Positions 45,308 through 58,600 of a DNA stretch of 64,000 nt are shown here, piece by piece. Origin of the DNA: Trichaptum fuscoviolaceum (taxonomy: Eukaryota; Basidiomycota; Agaricomycetes; Hymenochaetales; Trichaptaceae); NCBI GenBank assembly GCA_910574455.1, contig CAJSYZ010000007.1, forward strand, positions 3,603,773 through 3,667,772, in the 5' to 3' direction. Both the position numbers and the translations under genes were made by a program. Under the pieces are notes generated by a model, which saw only the letters and a program-made list of their open reading frames with translations, did not search any database and was not told the DNA's origin. The first letter of the stretch is position 1. Each line of letters opens with the position of its first letter.

Positions 45308-48300
45308 TCAGCGTGAGCCAAGCTGCCGGGAGTGCCTGTTTTCGGACGTAGTGGTAGCCACATCCTCACCGTCCATAAGACTATTCTCGGGTGCGCTATT
45401 CGATGGCGCTTTGGACTTTCGCTTCGTCATAGACCCGGAGGTGGCAGATGCTCGTGTCCAGTATCCGGATTCTTCTGAATTCTGGGTCGACGAGGCTGAA
45501 GGAGAGTAGGAGTTCCGATTCGGAATGAAGCGACGTACACGGAGCGGCATCTGGTTGCCCCGCTCGGGCTCGGATTTGACGCACGGGCGTGTCACGACAC
45601 TGTTTTGTTTATTGATAAGAGGTGATAAAAGTCAGTTTTTTTATCCTTCAATCATAAGTCATTTGCAAAGGAAGGGAAGAGGAGCTCTTGAAGGTGCAAG
45701 AATGAGAGAAAAAGTAGCAATCATATGAGGAATGACAAATGGCACGGTCATCCGCAAACTTGCAGATGATGTTCCATGTATGGGAATTTCGTCCTCAGAA
45801 TGTTCTCCTTCGATACATGGAAGGAGAAAGAAGATTCAGAATGCCGAGATAATGTCGAAATAGCCAAATTGCACAGAAGGCAACATGAGTGGTAGGAAGC
45901 CTGGCCTCAAGTGCGGAGAGTCCTCGTCGCAGCTTCGGCATCGACTTCGACTTCGAATTCGAAGGTGAAGTTCGGTGACAGTAGAAGCACGGACGATTGC
46001 GGAATACTGACTAAGAAGAGAATTCTGCAGAAAGAAGAGGGATCGAGTGTGGTAGAAGACGTGTAGCTTGAGTAGGCACGGAAAAGGAAGGTGCTCGGAA
46101 GAGTTCGGTCTTTCGCGTATACCGACACATCTGACACTCTTTGCGGAAACAAGAGACACACATACGGTTTGCTTTTCATCGCGCATGGGAGTAAAGCACT
46201 TAGTACTTCCTGCATTCCAGACCCACCATATTAAGGGAAAGTGCTGGAAGACGAAAGTAGAGCAAGTGATTTAAGAGGAAGGGAAGAGAGACCAAACAAA
46301 GGGTACAATTGATTGATGTTTTACTCACTTTACTTTCCGCTCAATCACAAGGTCCGAGTCAATGGTAAACACGAGGTCACGGAGGAGGACATAGAGGAAA
46401 ACCTTGATCCTGTGAAAACGGAGCAGAGTCAGCAACGGTGGGTACGATTCTCCAGAGATCATTGAAACAGTTTTAAAGAGCAATCGAAGTGCAATGGCAA
46501 CTTCAATTTACATATAAAGAACGCAAAGGACGAAGTGATTTGTCCAATGGCAATTATCCAGGAACATTTACTCAGTCAAAGACCCGGAAAAGGAGCGAGC
46601 TAAAAAGACCTGTGTCTGTGGCGATTCCCCATATTCGCCACCGAGGACATGATTTGGATACAGAAGATCCATCCATAATATAGTTCTGACTGACAAGTTT
46701 AATGGATGTCAAGATCCAAAGACTGAAGCGGTGGCGTTTAGTCTTTAATTTTTACTCCAACTCAGTGCATTGCGAGGGAAACGGGTTAAGCGAAATTGGT
46801 AAGAATGCAAGAGCGTCTACGCAGAACGAAAAACCGGAACGATGAAAGCAGAAGAGGGCAGTGCTAGCAACCAACGGATAAGGTTGAGTAATGCTGTTGT
46901 AGAAGATAAAAAAAGACAGATGCGAAATCCTCCAACGAAATCCAAACGTCAATAAATCTGAGACAGATTCGCATGCGAATGCATGATAATTTACGACGAC
47001 AATGTCGGCAACATGAAACAGGATCACAATAGCTCGACCCAAAACTAAAGAACAGGAGCAAAAAAGAAGGTCCAGCTACTCCGACTGCAGACATCGGCGT
47101 CGAAGACGGAATCGCATGAGTTGTTACAAGAGGTGCAGACCAAAAAAGCCTCGCATAGCCCTTTAAGCGGTAAAGGGAGAACAAAGTTTATCTGACAGCA
47201 AATGCCAGTCTAAGCTTCGGCCAAGAGCGAACAGAATGGTCCCTATTCCTTGCGAAGTATGCAGTTTAACCAACAGGCAGTCAATCAAAGCACAAGGTAA
47301 ACCTATACGCAAGGCACATGGCTACCCGTGAAGGCCGAAACGCAATGTGAGGCCCTAAGAATTCGACGAGATGCTGCCTTTAACAACAAATTTGGCAAAA
47401 AAAAAAGGAATGATCACAAATCGATGAAAGGTAATATGCAAGCATTGCAAAGCGATAAATTGAACGTAGAGGCCGAAGGCCGAATCGATGAACCGAAACG
47501 CGTCACACTTCCAAAGCCCACCACGCACCAGCTCATCAGAGCTTGTGGGAGCAGCAGAAGCGGTACAGCATTGCGCGTACATAGGCTTCGGCCTCCGGAT
47601 ATCGAGCAACCAAGCTCAAAAGGGCGAACAGAGATCAAATACAAGAAAATGAAGTATCAAATTTCAATGAATGAAGAAATTGCTCTTGCTTCGCGTTCGC
47701 AAGACAGAAGGAAGAGCAAAAACTCACTCAGTAAGCGCGAATTTGAAGCCGATGCACGCACGATTTCCATTGATTGGGTTTCCATTCAAAAAGGTCAGGG
47801 TGTTCGACCAGAGACCCGGGATGGCGTTGGTCTCTGGGCGCAGATTTTCCCAACGTTCAGGTCTATCCAATGCATCAGGTTTTGGTCAGGTAGATTGCAT
47901 TACATTTATATGCGTGAGCAAGTTCAAATCCCGAGCGAGGACGAGGGGCGATGAAGGTGGAATTGTAAGTAATATGAGAACCCAAGAAAAAGAGATGCTC
48001 ACTTGAAGTCCATTGCATCCTCTCCCCATAATTGCTTTCCGCGATTCACAGCCGCAAGTGGCACACTCACAATATCTCCCTTTCGAATGCTCACACTCTG
48101 TCTCTCCCTCCCATTCCGGTCCACAATTGGCTTGCTCAGCGGGATCTCGTCCCACCCGTCACCGACGGCACACACGCGCATGGTCGTCGAGACAGGAGAG
48201 TAGAGCCGCAAAGCCTCGCGGACAACATGATCTAGGTAATTCAGCCGTGCAAGGTCGTCATCGAGAGAGGGTGAGGACGGAGAGATATTTAATATCTGCT

Positions 48301-49771
48301 GCCGGAGAGTGGATTGGATATGTGGGTAGAGGGAAAGCGCGTAGAGGATCCAAACAAGGGCAGATGCGGTCGTTTCGTGCCCTGCAGCCATGAAGGTAGA
48401 GATCTGGCAGAGAATTTCGGATTCAGACATTTGAGAGGTGGGTGATTCGGAAAGATTAGAGCGGACTACGCAATTGCGGACACATCAGTTATACTAAATG
48501 CTAAACTGAAGGAAAGAGGGGGAAAAGAGGACTGACTGAGTACACTAAGCAGATCTCTGCCTAATTCTTTCGAATCAGCTTTAGTTCCTATTAGTTTGGA
48601 TTCCGCGAGAACAGCCTCTCGACGCTCTCCAATGAGCTCGAGCCCGATTTTCTTGATCGTCGCTCGCATGTGCGCCTCGGTTTCGTACTCTCTTCGCTAT
48701 CAAAAAGCAATTGTTCGGCACAACAACCACGAAGCGAATAGATAGAAATACCAACTTACGAAACTACGTAGAATAGGAAACCAAGCCTGGAGAATCGTCA
48801 TAACACGGAACTTGCGCGCGGTGGAGAAGACGGCAGCGAAAGCGAGCGCGAGCTCGTTCGCCTCATCTGTGAGCGAGTTGAAAGCGTATCCAAATCCTGC
48901 AAGCCCAATGATATCCAATGTTGCTCTGCCTAGCCATGCCAGAGCGTCTATCCGCGTTCCATCTTGTGTTGCAGCTGGAGTCTCCTTTTGAAAAGAAGCG
49001 GATGAGGTATGGATTTCTTCTTCTTCACTGTCATCGACTATCCGAAGCCAAGTATCTCGAAGCTGAAGAGACTGAGGGGTCAGAACATACGCATCACAAT
49101 TGGAGGGATGAGTTGAGACCGACTTCTTTAGCTTTGTCCCAAAATATGGGAGTAACTGCTCTTATATTTGCTGCAGAGAATGCAGGCGAGATAATCTTGC
49201 GCTGCCTCCTATGCTGTTCGCCTTCAGTAGTTAAGAGGCCTTTCGTATCATGATTAGAAATACTTGTTGTTTACATGCGTTTCCGACACGCACCATCATG
49301 TCCCGCCGCCATACTAGCTAGACTATCCCTCACAAAATCAGGCTTCGGGTACTCATACGCATTACCAAGGACATGGGCGATTGCCACAGGGTCGGTGATC
49401 ATCAATCGAGCACCACCGAAAAATCCATGATATATGAATGCGGACCCGTATGCATCCTCCCAGCGGGCGATGAGGTTGTTATTCTCCTGGTCATGCATTG
49501 CGGCGAGGTTTCCCATTAGGAATGACGGCGAGGGTGGACCCCGCAAGCGTCGCAAAGGCGAGATCTGCTGTCGGAAGATGATCCTGACGAGACCGGAGGC
49601 AGCGAAGAGGAAGAGCAGGACCGGGGTCAAGATGAATATTGCCGTGTGCGAGATATGTATTGAAGTGATGAAACATGGCGAAGTAAGAGCCGCAGACCAG
49701 GGACAGCTTGTCATAGTAGCGTTGTTGAAGACATCGTTGTCAAGGCCATGCAGTTGGGCGCCATCGAACAT
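45308..49771 (-). CDS. Cytochrome P450 monooxygenase with long 3' introns
   Basis: Exons (minus): 49771-49294, 49239-49124, 49062-48760, 48696-48537, 48465-48003, 47862-47728, 46409-46329 and 45599-45308, about 675 residues. A membrane anchor lies at about 43-66, then a proline hinge (RGPPSPSFLMG), helix C (GEQHRRQRKIISPAF), the oxygen-binding AGHETT (about 380-385), EALR (about 436-439), KPERW and the heme loop with Cys near 543 in NRACIGFKFAL. It would oxidise an unknown small substrate at the ER membrane with a P450 reductase. The heme loop reads TFLNGNPINGNRACIG, five residues longer than the usual FxxGxRxCxG. The tail after RVRRF is about 70 residues longer than normal. Introns 6 and 7 are 1318 and 729 nt against 54-140 nt elsewhere. 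Confidence 0.9.
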
Positions 49772-51323
49772 GGTACAGCGAATACGGAGGCAAAGGCAAT
49801 TAATGAAGTAAAGAGACGAGGGAGAGCTGGCCTGCAGCAGACATGTACAGGGCGGGATGTACAGGCAGCGGGGAGAGGAGCGTCGGGGAGAGCCAGCTCC
49901 TGTACTTTTAGAGGGAGAGCGTGTCTGCCAGAGCTGTTCTGAACGTCGAGCACGGGCTGCACGGCGCGTTGCCGTCCATCGTGATTGGTTGCGGTCAGGC
50001 CGACAGCGCACCAGTGGCTGTGCCGTCCCTTAGCCCCGAGATGGCCGGCTTCTTTGGTTCCAGATTAGGCAGTCCTCTCCTCCTGGAGATACACCCCTTG
50101 CTAGCCTCCACCGTACCTTGCATCAGATAATCTCAATAAGCTACATTTCTCCCGAATCCTACTCAATGAGCAATGGTCATCTGCCCGAGCAGCCCGTCGT
50201 CTTGTCGGTCTAATCTTGGATGAAGATCTTTTCATTTCCACACCGTCGGGAATGTCTGCTCGTCTAAGATAAGCGTCAGTTGATGACTTATAAAGAGAAT
50301 CAAGAATACAAGATACGCAACGCCCGTCGACGCCGGTACGCAAGATACCCTAGTCGTGGTAGGAAGCAAAGATGGAAAGCTAGTCCCTCCATTCAAAATC
50401 TATGATCGTTCAAATCTTGGCACGGCCCGGTCAATTCGGATGACGTACTCACCGGACTATCAATGCTGCATCCGGACATCCCGGGGGTGATCCAGTTAGA
50501 CATGCTATCACCGATTCTCCTGCACACACAAGGCCATTTCAGCGAGCCACAAGCTCGGTTTCTATCGATAGTAGCGCTGCATTCAAGTAAATAATGATTT
50601 GCTTATACTTCTTAGCCAAAAGACGTTGTTTAGCATGCATAAAATCCATAAAGAGCAGTTTGCTGGTATCTAGGACTGTAGAGCGTATACATGCCAGTGT
50701 GCTTAAGTAGCCTGAAGTTGAGAGCACCTACCAGGGGTTGGAGGCTGTTCAAGCATACGAAGAGCGAGAGCTTTTCGACCTACTATTCCATTGAAGTGAC
50801 TGTTTGGTAAACAAGTAGATCACATCGCTCGGCATTGAAAGGCACAGAATCGGAGCCGTTAACAGGTTAAGGAGCGATGATAGAAGCAAGGTCATAATTT
50901 CCCGGACGCACACTTAGATATATAACGGATAATCAACCCAAAAGCGCCGGGTTCAGTAAACTGATACGTTGGCGTTCTACACAGCCAACGATAGAGAGAG
51001 CTCTGCGGAGAAGGTAGACACTTGCTGAGCGTTATGAGTATTAAGAGAATGTGCGTGTGAGTGACAGTGACATACGAAAGTGTGCACTGTGACTGACGCG
51101 TCATTGCCTGACTATCAGAACACGATCGCGACTACTGCATGAACGAAAACCAGCGATTAAAGGCTAGCTGTGCACTGGATCCCCATCGTCCTCAAGCCTC
51201 TTATAGAACAGCCATACTGCTATCATTCTCTCATTCTTAACGACATCTCGCATTTGGACTGACACAGTACCTCGACTTCTCGTCGGTTTTCCTATCATAC
51301 ATGTTCATAACTATGCAAATCGT
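49772..51323. other. Intergenic region between P450 and aldo-keto reductase
   Basis: Contains the P450 promoter side and the reductase 3' side. No gene, RNA or repeat is recognised. Confidence 0.5.
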
Positions 51324-52829
51324 CTAGCTCTTTGAGGGACGAATCGCCTGCACGAGCGGAACTCCGTCTTGATGAGCAGCTGACGCCAAGATTTGGCTTG
51401 GTACCGAGCCGTCGCCCTGTAGTCATGATTAGCACGCTCAACTACTCCTGAATTAAATGCGCAAGACCGTGTAGACTTACAATCATCGTATTGGGGAAGC
51501 CAGGATCAAACGGAAGAACGCTCTCAAGGTATGCAATCTGCTCAGGAGACAGTGCTATCTTCAGAGCCTCAATGTTTGCCATCAAATGCTCGACCTTCCG
51601 TCCCCCGATTATCGGGAACACATATGGAGTCTTCTGCATCACGTACGCGATTGCCACGGCTGTGATGTGTTCCGTGCCAACTTCCTTCGCAACCTTTTCG
51701 AGAGCACGCGACATCTTCTTCTCATCTTCGTTTCGCTCCCAATTGGGTTGCGCGAGCGTACGTCCTTTCTCCCCCGTTTGTCTCCTCCGTTCCTCTTCGG
51801 CGTCTGTACGGAGGCGACCGGCAGCGATGACGTTCCACGGCGCCAGTGCAAGCCCTATAGACCGCTTGTGATTAGATTGCAATTTTCAATATATGCAGTT
51901 TCGCTCTCACCGTGCGTACGAGCCATCGGTATGATCTCGCGCTCGAAAGACCTAGCCATAACATTCCATGCACCTTGGTAGATTACGAAAGGCGATTTTC
52001 CATGATCTTTGGCATACTGGTTCGCGGTTGCTACCACCCACGCGGGACAATCGGATGCACCCTGGCAACGAATGCCACTTAGATTAGTGTTCTCGCAGGT
52101 CAGCGTTAAACTTACCAAGTAAAGAACCTTTCCAGCTACTACCAAATTATGCAGCCCATCCATGACTTCCGGGATCGATGTGTTCCAATCCCACCAATGC
52201 ACATATAAGATGTCAATGTAATCAGTCCTAAGCTTCTTCAAACTTTGAAACGCAAGTTAGGCCGGTGACCGAGCAACATGAACGTTGACGAGAACGCACC
52301 TTGCGTCAACGCTGACGCGCATGCTTTTCAGATTGTTGCCAGTGTAATTTGCCTTTATCTTAATATCGTTCGCAGCTCGCTTATAATTTGTTGTGTACTA
52401 AATTTGATTAAGATGAGCTGATTGATGTTCGAAATTTACGGAGACTGAAAGCCTTACCTTGGTGGCAAGTACAATTTGATCACGGATGCCCCGCGTCTCC
52501 ATCCATTCTCCAATGAACTCTTCTGAACTCTCGTCTTGGCTGCCAGAATGCGTATAATGAGAAATCGCGCCACTCATAAACTTCAGAATAACTCGTGCTC
52601 ACTAGTTATTCGCCGTGTCAATGAAGTTGCCACCCGCTTCGTAGAACGCGTCCAAGAGTTTGAAGGACGACTCCTTGTCCATGGCACCCATGCCCAGCTC
52701 GGCCCACTTGTCTCCAATGCTCATAGCTCCGAGCTGCAGTGGCGATACACGCACGCCGGCCAGAGGGCTCAGAACGCGGTAGCGGCCCAGAGGGGTCGCA
52801 GGCTCAGGAGGCGGGACCCAGAAAGACAT
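51324..52829 (-). CDS. Aldo-keto reductase, norsolorinic acid reductase/aryl-alcohol dehydrogenase type
   Basis: Seven exons (minus): 52829-52603, 52539-52458, 52397-52300, 52242-52116, 52061-51911, 51854-51481 and 51416-51324, giving 383 residues, the normal family length, with all phases consistent. The catalytic tetrad is visible: Asp in FIDTANN, Tyr split across intron 1 (NYQDESSEE), Lys in IVLATK, and His in [14 protein letters not shown]-site features appear in [11 protein letters not shown] and [10 protein letters not shown]. Such enzymes reduce aromatic aldehydes or polyketide ketones in the cytosol. The start [10 protein letters not shown] fits the family; an in-frame start at 52889 is also possible. 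It is co-oriented with the P450 1.5 kb downstream, which suggests but does not prove a shared pathway. Confidence 0.93.
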
Positions 52830-52938
52830 TTCAGAATACGGTTCGAATAAGCTTGAAGTATATGCAGCGACAACGCGATGCGAGTACAAGAGAGAGCGAG
52901 AGAGCTACAGAGACAGAGAGGACAAAGGATGCGACCTC

Positions 52939-52944
52939 TTTATA
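52939..52944 (-). promoter_or_regulatory. TATA box of the aldo-keto reductase gene
   Basis: TATAAA on the minus strand, 110 bp upstream of the chosen ATG at 52829. Transcription would start near 52910, just upstream of the alternative start at 52889. Confidence 0.5.
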
Positions 52945-53608
52945 TGCATCACGACCAGCTCGTCTTTCTCAGCAAGTCGATGTGGGAACCAGATATTTCA
53001 TGAGACTTTCGTCACTGCACCTTCGCAATCCCGTTGACACCGTGTTCTTCTGAAGATAGTATCCGAGCGTTTCTCTTCCGTTCGATCCCATAACTTGCTT
53101 AGCGGTTAGCACTTAAGCAGCATTCCCGTCGATGCCGTCGTGACGCGCGTCCTCCAAGCCGGGTTCTCAACCTTCTCATTGCTATCCGTGCAGTTTCGAA
53201 CCTCAAAGTTTCCCTCTGTGTGTAAGCATCTAGTGCTAATGACTCATACCTTCAAACATTGCAAAGGCAAGCAGGGAATTAAACTCATAAGCCAGTCGCT
53301 TGTCTTACTATGCGGACGAAGATTAAGGGCTGGCTTACGAGTCTAAGCAGGAGTTAGTGACCAGCCACAGACGCACAATTTGTACGAGAGTGGACTCGTA
53401 CACCAGTCGGCCGTCGATGTCGTTGAAAGAAGCGACCGTTGGACCCAATGACTCGGACTCGGGATCATGAGAGTGAGGTACATAGTGGTCAACTCATTAC
53501 GTTGACCCAAATGTCACCTGTCTCCTTGGGATGCGGAGTTCAAATATCATTGTTTAATTCTCCAAGACCCAAATCCCCTTGTTTGCAAAGGAAAGTCATA
53601 GATGTAAT
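52945..53608. other. Intergenic region between reductase and WD40 gene
   Basis: Holds the upstream region of the reductase and the 3' end of the WD40 gene. No further gene is seen. Confidence 0.5.
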
Positions 53609-55434
53609 TTATATATTGCGTACCTGGGATACTACATTGTCATTACAACCGTAGAGTCCCAAGTTGAAAGTCCTGATAAACCGCCTTTCGTTCGCCCACA
53701 GTCTCAACCCACTAGTCTCCTCCGTTACTTTTATCACTTGAGGAGGCCGTTCGAACTTCAATCTATTCAGACACACGGGCCCCAATATGTGAGGACATTT
53801 GTAATCAGCATCAACGTGGTCTTCAAACAATGGGCGACCCGACGTCAGTGACCAAGCACGAATGAGGCTGTCTTGACCTGCAGCGAAGAGATATTCCTCA
53901 GAGGGGTCTACCGCTATACCCTAGATATGCATAAAACGTCAATTATAGAAGTCTGTACATTTTTAAAGAGGCTTACTAGATTTGTTGTATGCGAGTTAAC
54001 GTGGCCAGGAAAGCATGTTAACGGTGTACCACGGTCAGTAAAACGCAGATCAAACATCTCCAGCTATACAGAAGCTTAGGTCACATAAAAGCATTAAGAG
54101 GGTATAAAGTACGTACATCTCCCGCTATTGTCGACACCAAGATCTGCCATTCTTTCACGGTGTTAAGATGAATTACGCTACTCAACCCTTTCTTCTGAAA
54201 TCTTGCTCTGAGTAGATCTTGGCCAGATTGCTCATTTGTTCGAACGTCGAACAGCTGAACGGCACCATTTCGACAACCCGCTAGAATAATATTTGTATTA
54301 GACTAGGATAGCGAAGTCAATACCAGAACTTCGCAAAGCAGCAGGCTTGTACCTACTTTGGATCGGTGAACGGATAACACATCACTCTTCGTTCGCAGAA
54401 ATCTGACATCGTTTGGAACATTCAGATCCGCTAGAAGGGCTACTTTTCGAGATATTCCTGTACAGTCGATATTAAGTAGGTGAACTTAGTTCAATACCTA
54501 GAAACGTTTTCTCACCAAGCGCAAGTGATCGGGCGACAAAGCAGGTTGAGTAAATATCACCGAATAGCCCCTTAGGCAAATACATTATTCGCAAGCTACG
54601 TATTGTCGTGATGCAATTCACTATTTAGAGCATGTTGTTGGAAGATATCATGCATCTACCTCGATAAATGAATGTCCCCAGCAAGCACTTTGACAGACTC
54701 TCCAGTTGCAAGAGCACTGTTAGAAGCTCTTAAGATCAAGAGTCAAGGAGTATCAAACATGTGCATACTCACATAAACTGTCCTTCAGATATAGATAAGT
54801 GATCAACTTCGGGGGCTACTAGTCGACCAATTTCATCGTCTGGTAGAGTATGAAATGGTTGCAGATGATTGAATGGCCCTGTCATTGCGTTCCCTGCCAC
54901 CTCCATCCCCCGACATCCCTTGTATACTCCACCCTCCACATCTCCTGCAAATATATGTTGTAGACCATCTTGAGAGAAAACCTAAAACACTCGATTATCC
55001 TGCTCCACTGAGCAAACAAAGGTGTGGACTTACATCAAACGTCTTCATGTTACATGTGCAACCAAAGGTGTGGGAGGGTATATCAACGTAGCTTGATTCC
55101 ATGAACCTTTTCCCAGCTATTTCACTACCAGATTATTGATATGAAAGGTCCAACTCGTATAGTTAGACTGTACTGACTAGATGAGTTTGGCTCTGGACGG
55201 AGCGTTGTAGACGCCTGTGCGAGTGTTCCTGACATACGCAGCACCCGTTGTAATGCGCCTTCCTTTCCTCAAATTCGCGTTCGCGTTCGGGACGGAGGGC
55301 TCTAAGCTATCGGTTTCTTCGACCTTTCTCTTAGCAGGCCTGCCATTCGGCTTGGAAGAAGTGGGGAAATAACGATTGCGTTCCTCATCCCAATAAAGTC
55401 CCGGTAACTCTAGCGGTCTTCCATTCCTCGACAT
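53609..55434 (-). CDS. DCAF4/WDR21-like WD40-repeat protein
   Basis: Nine exons (minus): 55434-55178, 55124-55034, 54981-54773, 54728-54660, 54595-54516, 54457-54357, 54302-54117, 54063-53977 and 53920-53609, about 463 residues, introns 45-65 nt, phases consistent. The N-terminus has LPGLYWDEERNRYF, the motif typical of DCAF4 proteins. WD-type blades follow, such as VFSQDGLQHIFAGDVEGGVY, IILAGCRNGAVQLFDVR and LFAAGQDSLIRAWSLTSGR. Members of this family act as substrate adaptors of CUL4-DDB1 ubiquitin ligases; that role here is inferred. The blade LFDVR keeps the WDxR-type contact Arg, which fits DDB1 binding. Confidence 0.85.
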
Positions 55435-57141
55435 ATAAGTTTTTGTTGTTATGTATGGCCGCCGCGCTGCGTATCTTGAGAAAAAGATTTATGTGCGCAT
55501 GAGCAAGAAGTAGGGCGAACATCAAGCGAGTAGATTTGGCATTCCCAGTAAGATTATGTCATCGAAAAGGCAAAACACGAACCAGACTCCAGAGGCTGCA
55601 CAGTGTCCGTGTCTGTCTCGAACATATTCATTCTTTACTACGTTGGCGGAGATGAAGTTTGCTCACAAGTAATCGGAATCAGGAAATAAAATCGAATGAT
55701 CCTCGGCTTACAGGACTGTGACAACTTGAAGATGAGAGATCCCTTGTTTTCGTTGGTGCTGTTCTTGCCTGGACATCATCACTCGGATACGACGGGTCAG
55801 CGGAGATGGGGAGCTGCTTCAAGTTTCGAATGACTGAATCAGAGAGCATCACTAGAACATGAAGCTAACCACCGACCTCGCTTCACGGTATAACATTCTC
55901 CACTTGTCCTCTAGCTGCGCCAGGGTCTTCTGAAGGAGACCTCAAAGACCTCCATCAGTGTGCGCCAACGATGGTGAGGCGTGATCTCAGGTGCGCAACG
56001 ACCGCAGCTAATCATTCAAAGATCCTCGATCGCTGATTCTCTCTCACAGCTCGCGGCTCTAATGAATAATACTGGAGAGAACGAGGATCATCGAAAGGAA
56101 ATTCTGTGCTCAGATCAGAAATCCGATGAAATATGACCGACTATTTGATCTTCGCAGATCATGATGGATGTACTCCCTGTTGGATTTTCTAACGAGACCT
56201 CGCGAAGACCACATCATGATATCGACGTCTTGTAAGGTGAAATAGTCGACCGGGGTGTGACTCGCCCTTAAAGCCGACTCTCCTGAATTGTACTCTCGAG
56301 ACTTCTACCTTAAAGAACTCTCGCAACGAGGCGCGCTGGAAACAGGGGCTTTTTGGTTCAAGGCATGCGCAATGTCATAATCGACGTCGACCGGTATTCA
56401 TATGCAGTTATTGCAAACGTATGAGGCGAGCATTCTTTCTGAATAGAATCAACACCCGCCCCCGCCGCGCACATACACCCAGTGCCGATAGCAGACCTGA
56501 TGTCGGTCAACGTCGATCACCAACACTTCCCATAGATCGACGCGGTCCCTAATATCAAGTCGTGTGTGAGTAAAAATAAGCATCATGTTTGTCCAATGTG
56601 GAAAACAATCACTGATTGTCCCTCCTCAACTTCAGACGTCACAAAGTCTTTGTCATTCCAATTCCAGCAAGGCAAGCGATATATGATGCAAATATGTATC
56701 GTCTCCAGCCTCTAAAGGCTATTACATTTCTGAACACGGATGCAATCACGAAGCGCCTTAAGTTGCTATGGTACCTCTGCCTCTAGGATTCACAGCTCGC
56801 TCCGAGTCGTGCCACAACTTTTCCGTAAATCTCATTTCCACACAGCCCTCTATCCCACTTCTTTCTATCTAATATACTTGCATATGTACGCGACAGAATT
56901 CGCCAGCCAAAGAAGATCATCACGCTCACGTACAACCCGACGCACATTCGTCGCAGATCGTCTCACTGGCACCCCCGGATATCGCGTGCAATCTTTCGGA
57001 CCAACCAACCTTCCTTCCAACTTGTTCATCACAATCATGATCACCACGCCCTAGACCTAGCTAGGCCTAGCCACGGAATTTCCAACGCCCTTCTCCTCCC
57101 GGAGCCCTCGCTTACAGTGCACGCACACATGCAAAACGCGC

Positions 57142-57173
57142 AAAATGAACCTCAAATGAACCCGAAATGAACC
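57142..57173 (+). repeat. Three copies of an AAATGAACC unit
   Basis: AAATGAACC occurs three times in 32 bp, separated by 2-nt spacers. Confidence 0.75.
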
Positions 57174-58359
57174 AATGCACCACGGGCCCACCGTGACTGA
57201 CCCCTTCTCGCGATCGGACTTCTTGAACATTTCAGAATGAGATCCACTACATAAATGGATGCTAGCTTCGCGTTGCTATGTTAGATTATATACATATATG
57301 TAGCTCGAAGGCTCGACTATTCGCCGCCGTACCAATATAGCCAGTGAGTGGTGTGATGTGCTAGATGCTCTCCTAATGATTCAACTAGATATCGAACAAC
57401 AAGTAGAACTTGTTTGAGAATTCAGTGGGGGCCTTGTACCAGTCACAATGAGGAAAGAAGCGCCTTCTATAATGACGCCAGGCCTCGACCGTCACGGTGC
57501 GCGAAGTCTGAACTGGCATTCATCGGGTAAGAAGCTCAAACAACACTGCCTATCCTTATCCAGTTCACCTTACGACGCAATTCCATTCCAATAAAACGTT
57601 GTTTAAATAAATCATCAATAACAAGGGGCATCGAATTCAACGCATCAACACCGGCGGTAGCAACTAAGTATTTGCAAGCCACCGCCATGATCACGCAAAA
57701 AAATACTTCATCTCTAAGTCACACTCATCTCTTTCAATTCATCATCGCCGTGTTCTGGTTTTTAATGCAATTCTAATGCTTGATTGCTATTGTTCCAAAA
57801 CATTGACGAGATAACTATCTATTTTTGTGTAATTAATCCATGCCAAATTGACTGTTGCTTGACTTTTGTAGTGGAGGTGAAGTGACGTAGAAAATTGTGT
57901 GAAGTTTGAATGCCGAACAAATGAGAAGAATAGAATAGAAAAATGCTCAATGCTATGCGTGATTGATAAGGGGGAAAGAGGTTGAATGTTGGATGATTGA
58001 TGATGATTGTCTTGGATTGCACAAACAATGAACACCGAACGAAGTGAGGGATAAAAAAAAGTACAAATAAATTTTGGTGAAGGAAAAAATGGATAATGCC
58101 AATGAAGTCAAGTATGGAATGGATTGGAATGATAATTAGAAAAACCATATTGCTATTCCCTTTTTTTGTTTTGTTTGCACGCCATTACAGATGGTTTTGG
58201 ATGAATGACGATGGGATTGACTGGTGGGGTTGAACCGGAAAAAAAAAATGCGAGTCATGGGTGCGCGAGACGTTGGGGTGCCGTGGATAAATTCAGGGGG
58301 AAAAATGCCGGGGAGAATCGAGAGGAGACCGTTACTGATGAATGCCGAAGAAGCTGAGG

Positions 58360-58600
58360 TGGGATTTGAGAAGGAAGTGATGACGAAATAATTAATGATG
58401 AGGCGGGAAACTTGCTTGACGAGAAGAATGACGAGACTAAAACGATGCATGACATACGAGGCTGACGAAATGACGACGACGAGACGAATTGGACTTTGAC
58501 GAGTGTGCGAGGATGCGATGCGATGATGATGATGAGGATATCTGTTTTTCCGAGTGATGACGAGACAAAGACACGATGACGAAAATCATTTTTCTGTTTT
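58360..58600. repeat. GACGA/GATGA low-complexity tract
   Basis: Many irregular GACGA, GATGA and ACGAGA repeats. They create long but meaningless minus-strand frames rich in Ser. Confidence 0.6.

Noticed and set aside
47920..47945. GTTCAAATCC, resembling a tRNA T-arm
   Set aside because: The flanks do not pair into a T-stem or acceptor stem; it falls in P450 intron 5.
47328..47954. 208-codon + strand frame antisense to the P450
   Set aside because: It runs across P450 intron 6, the heme exon and part of intron 5 on the opposite strand, has no family resemblance, and the minus-strand reading contains conserved P450 motifs.
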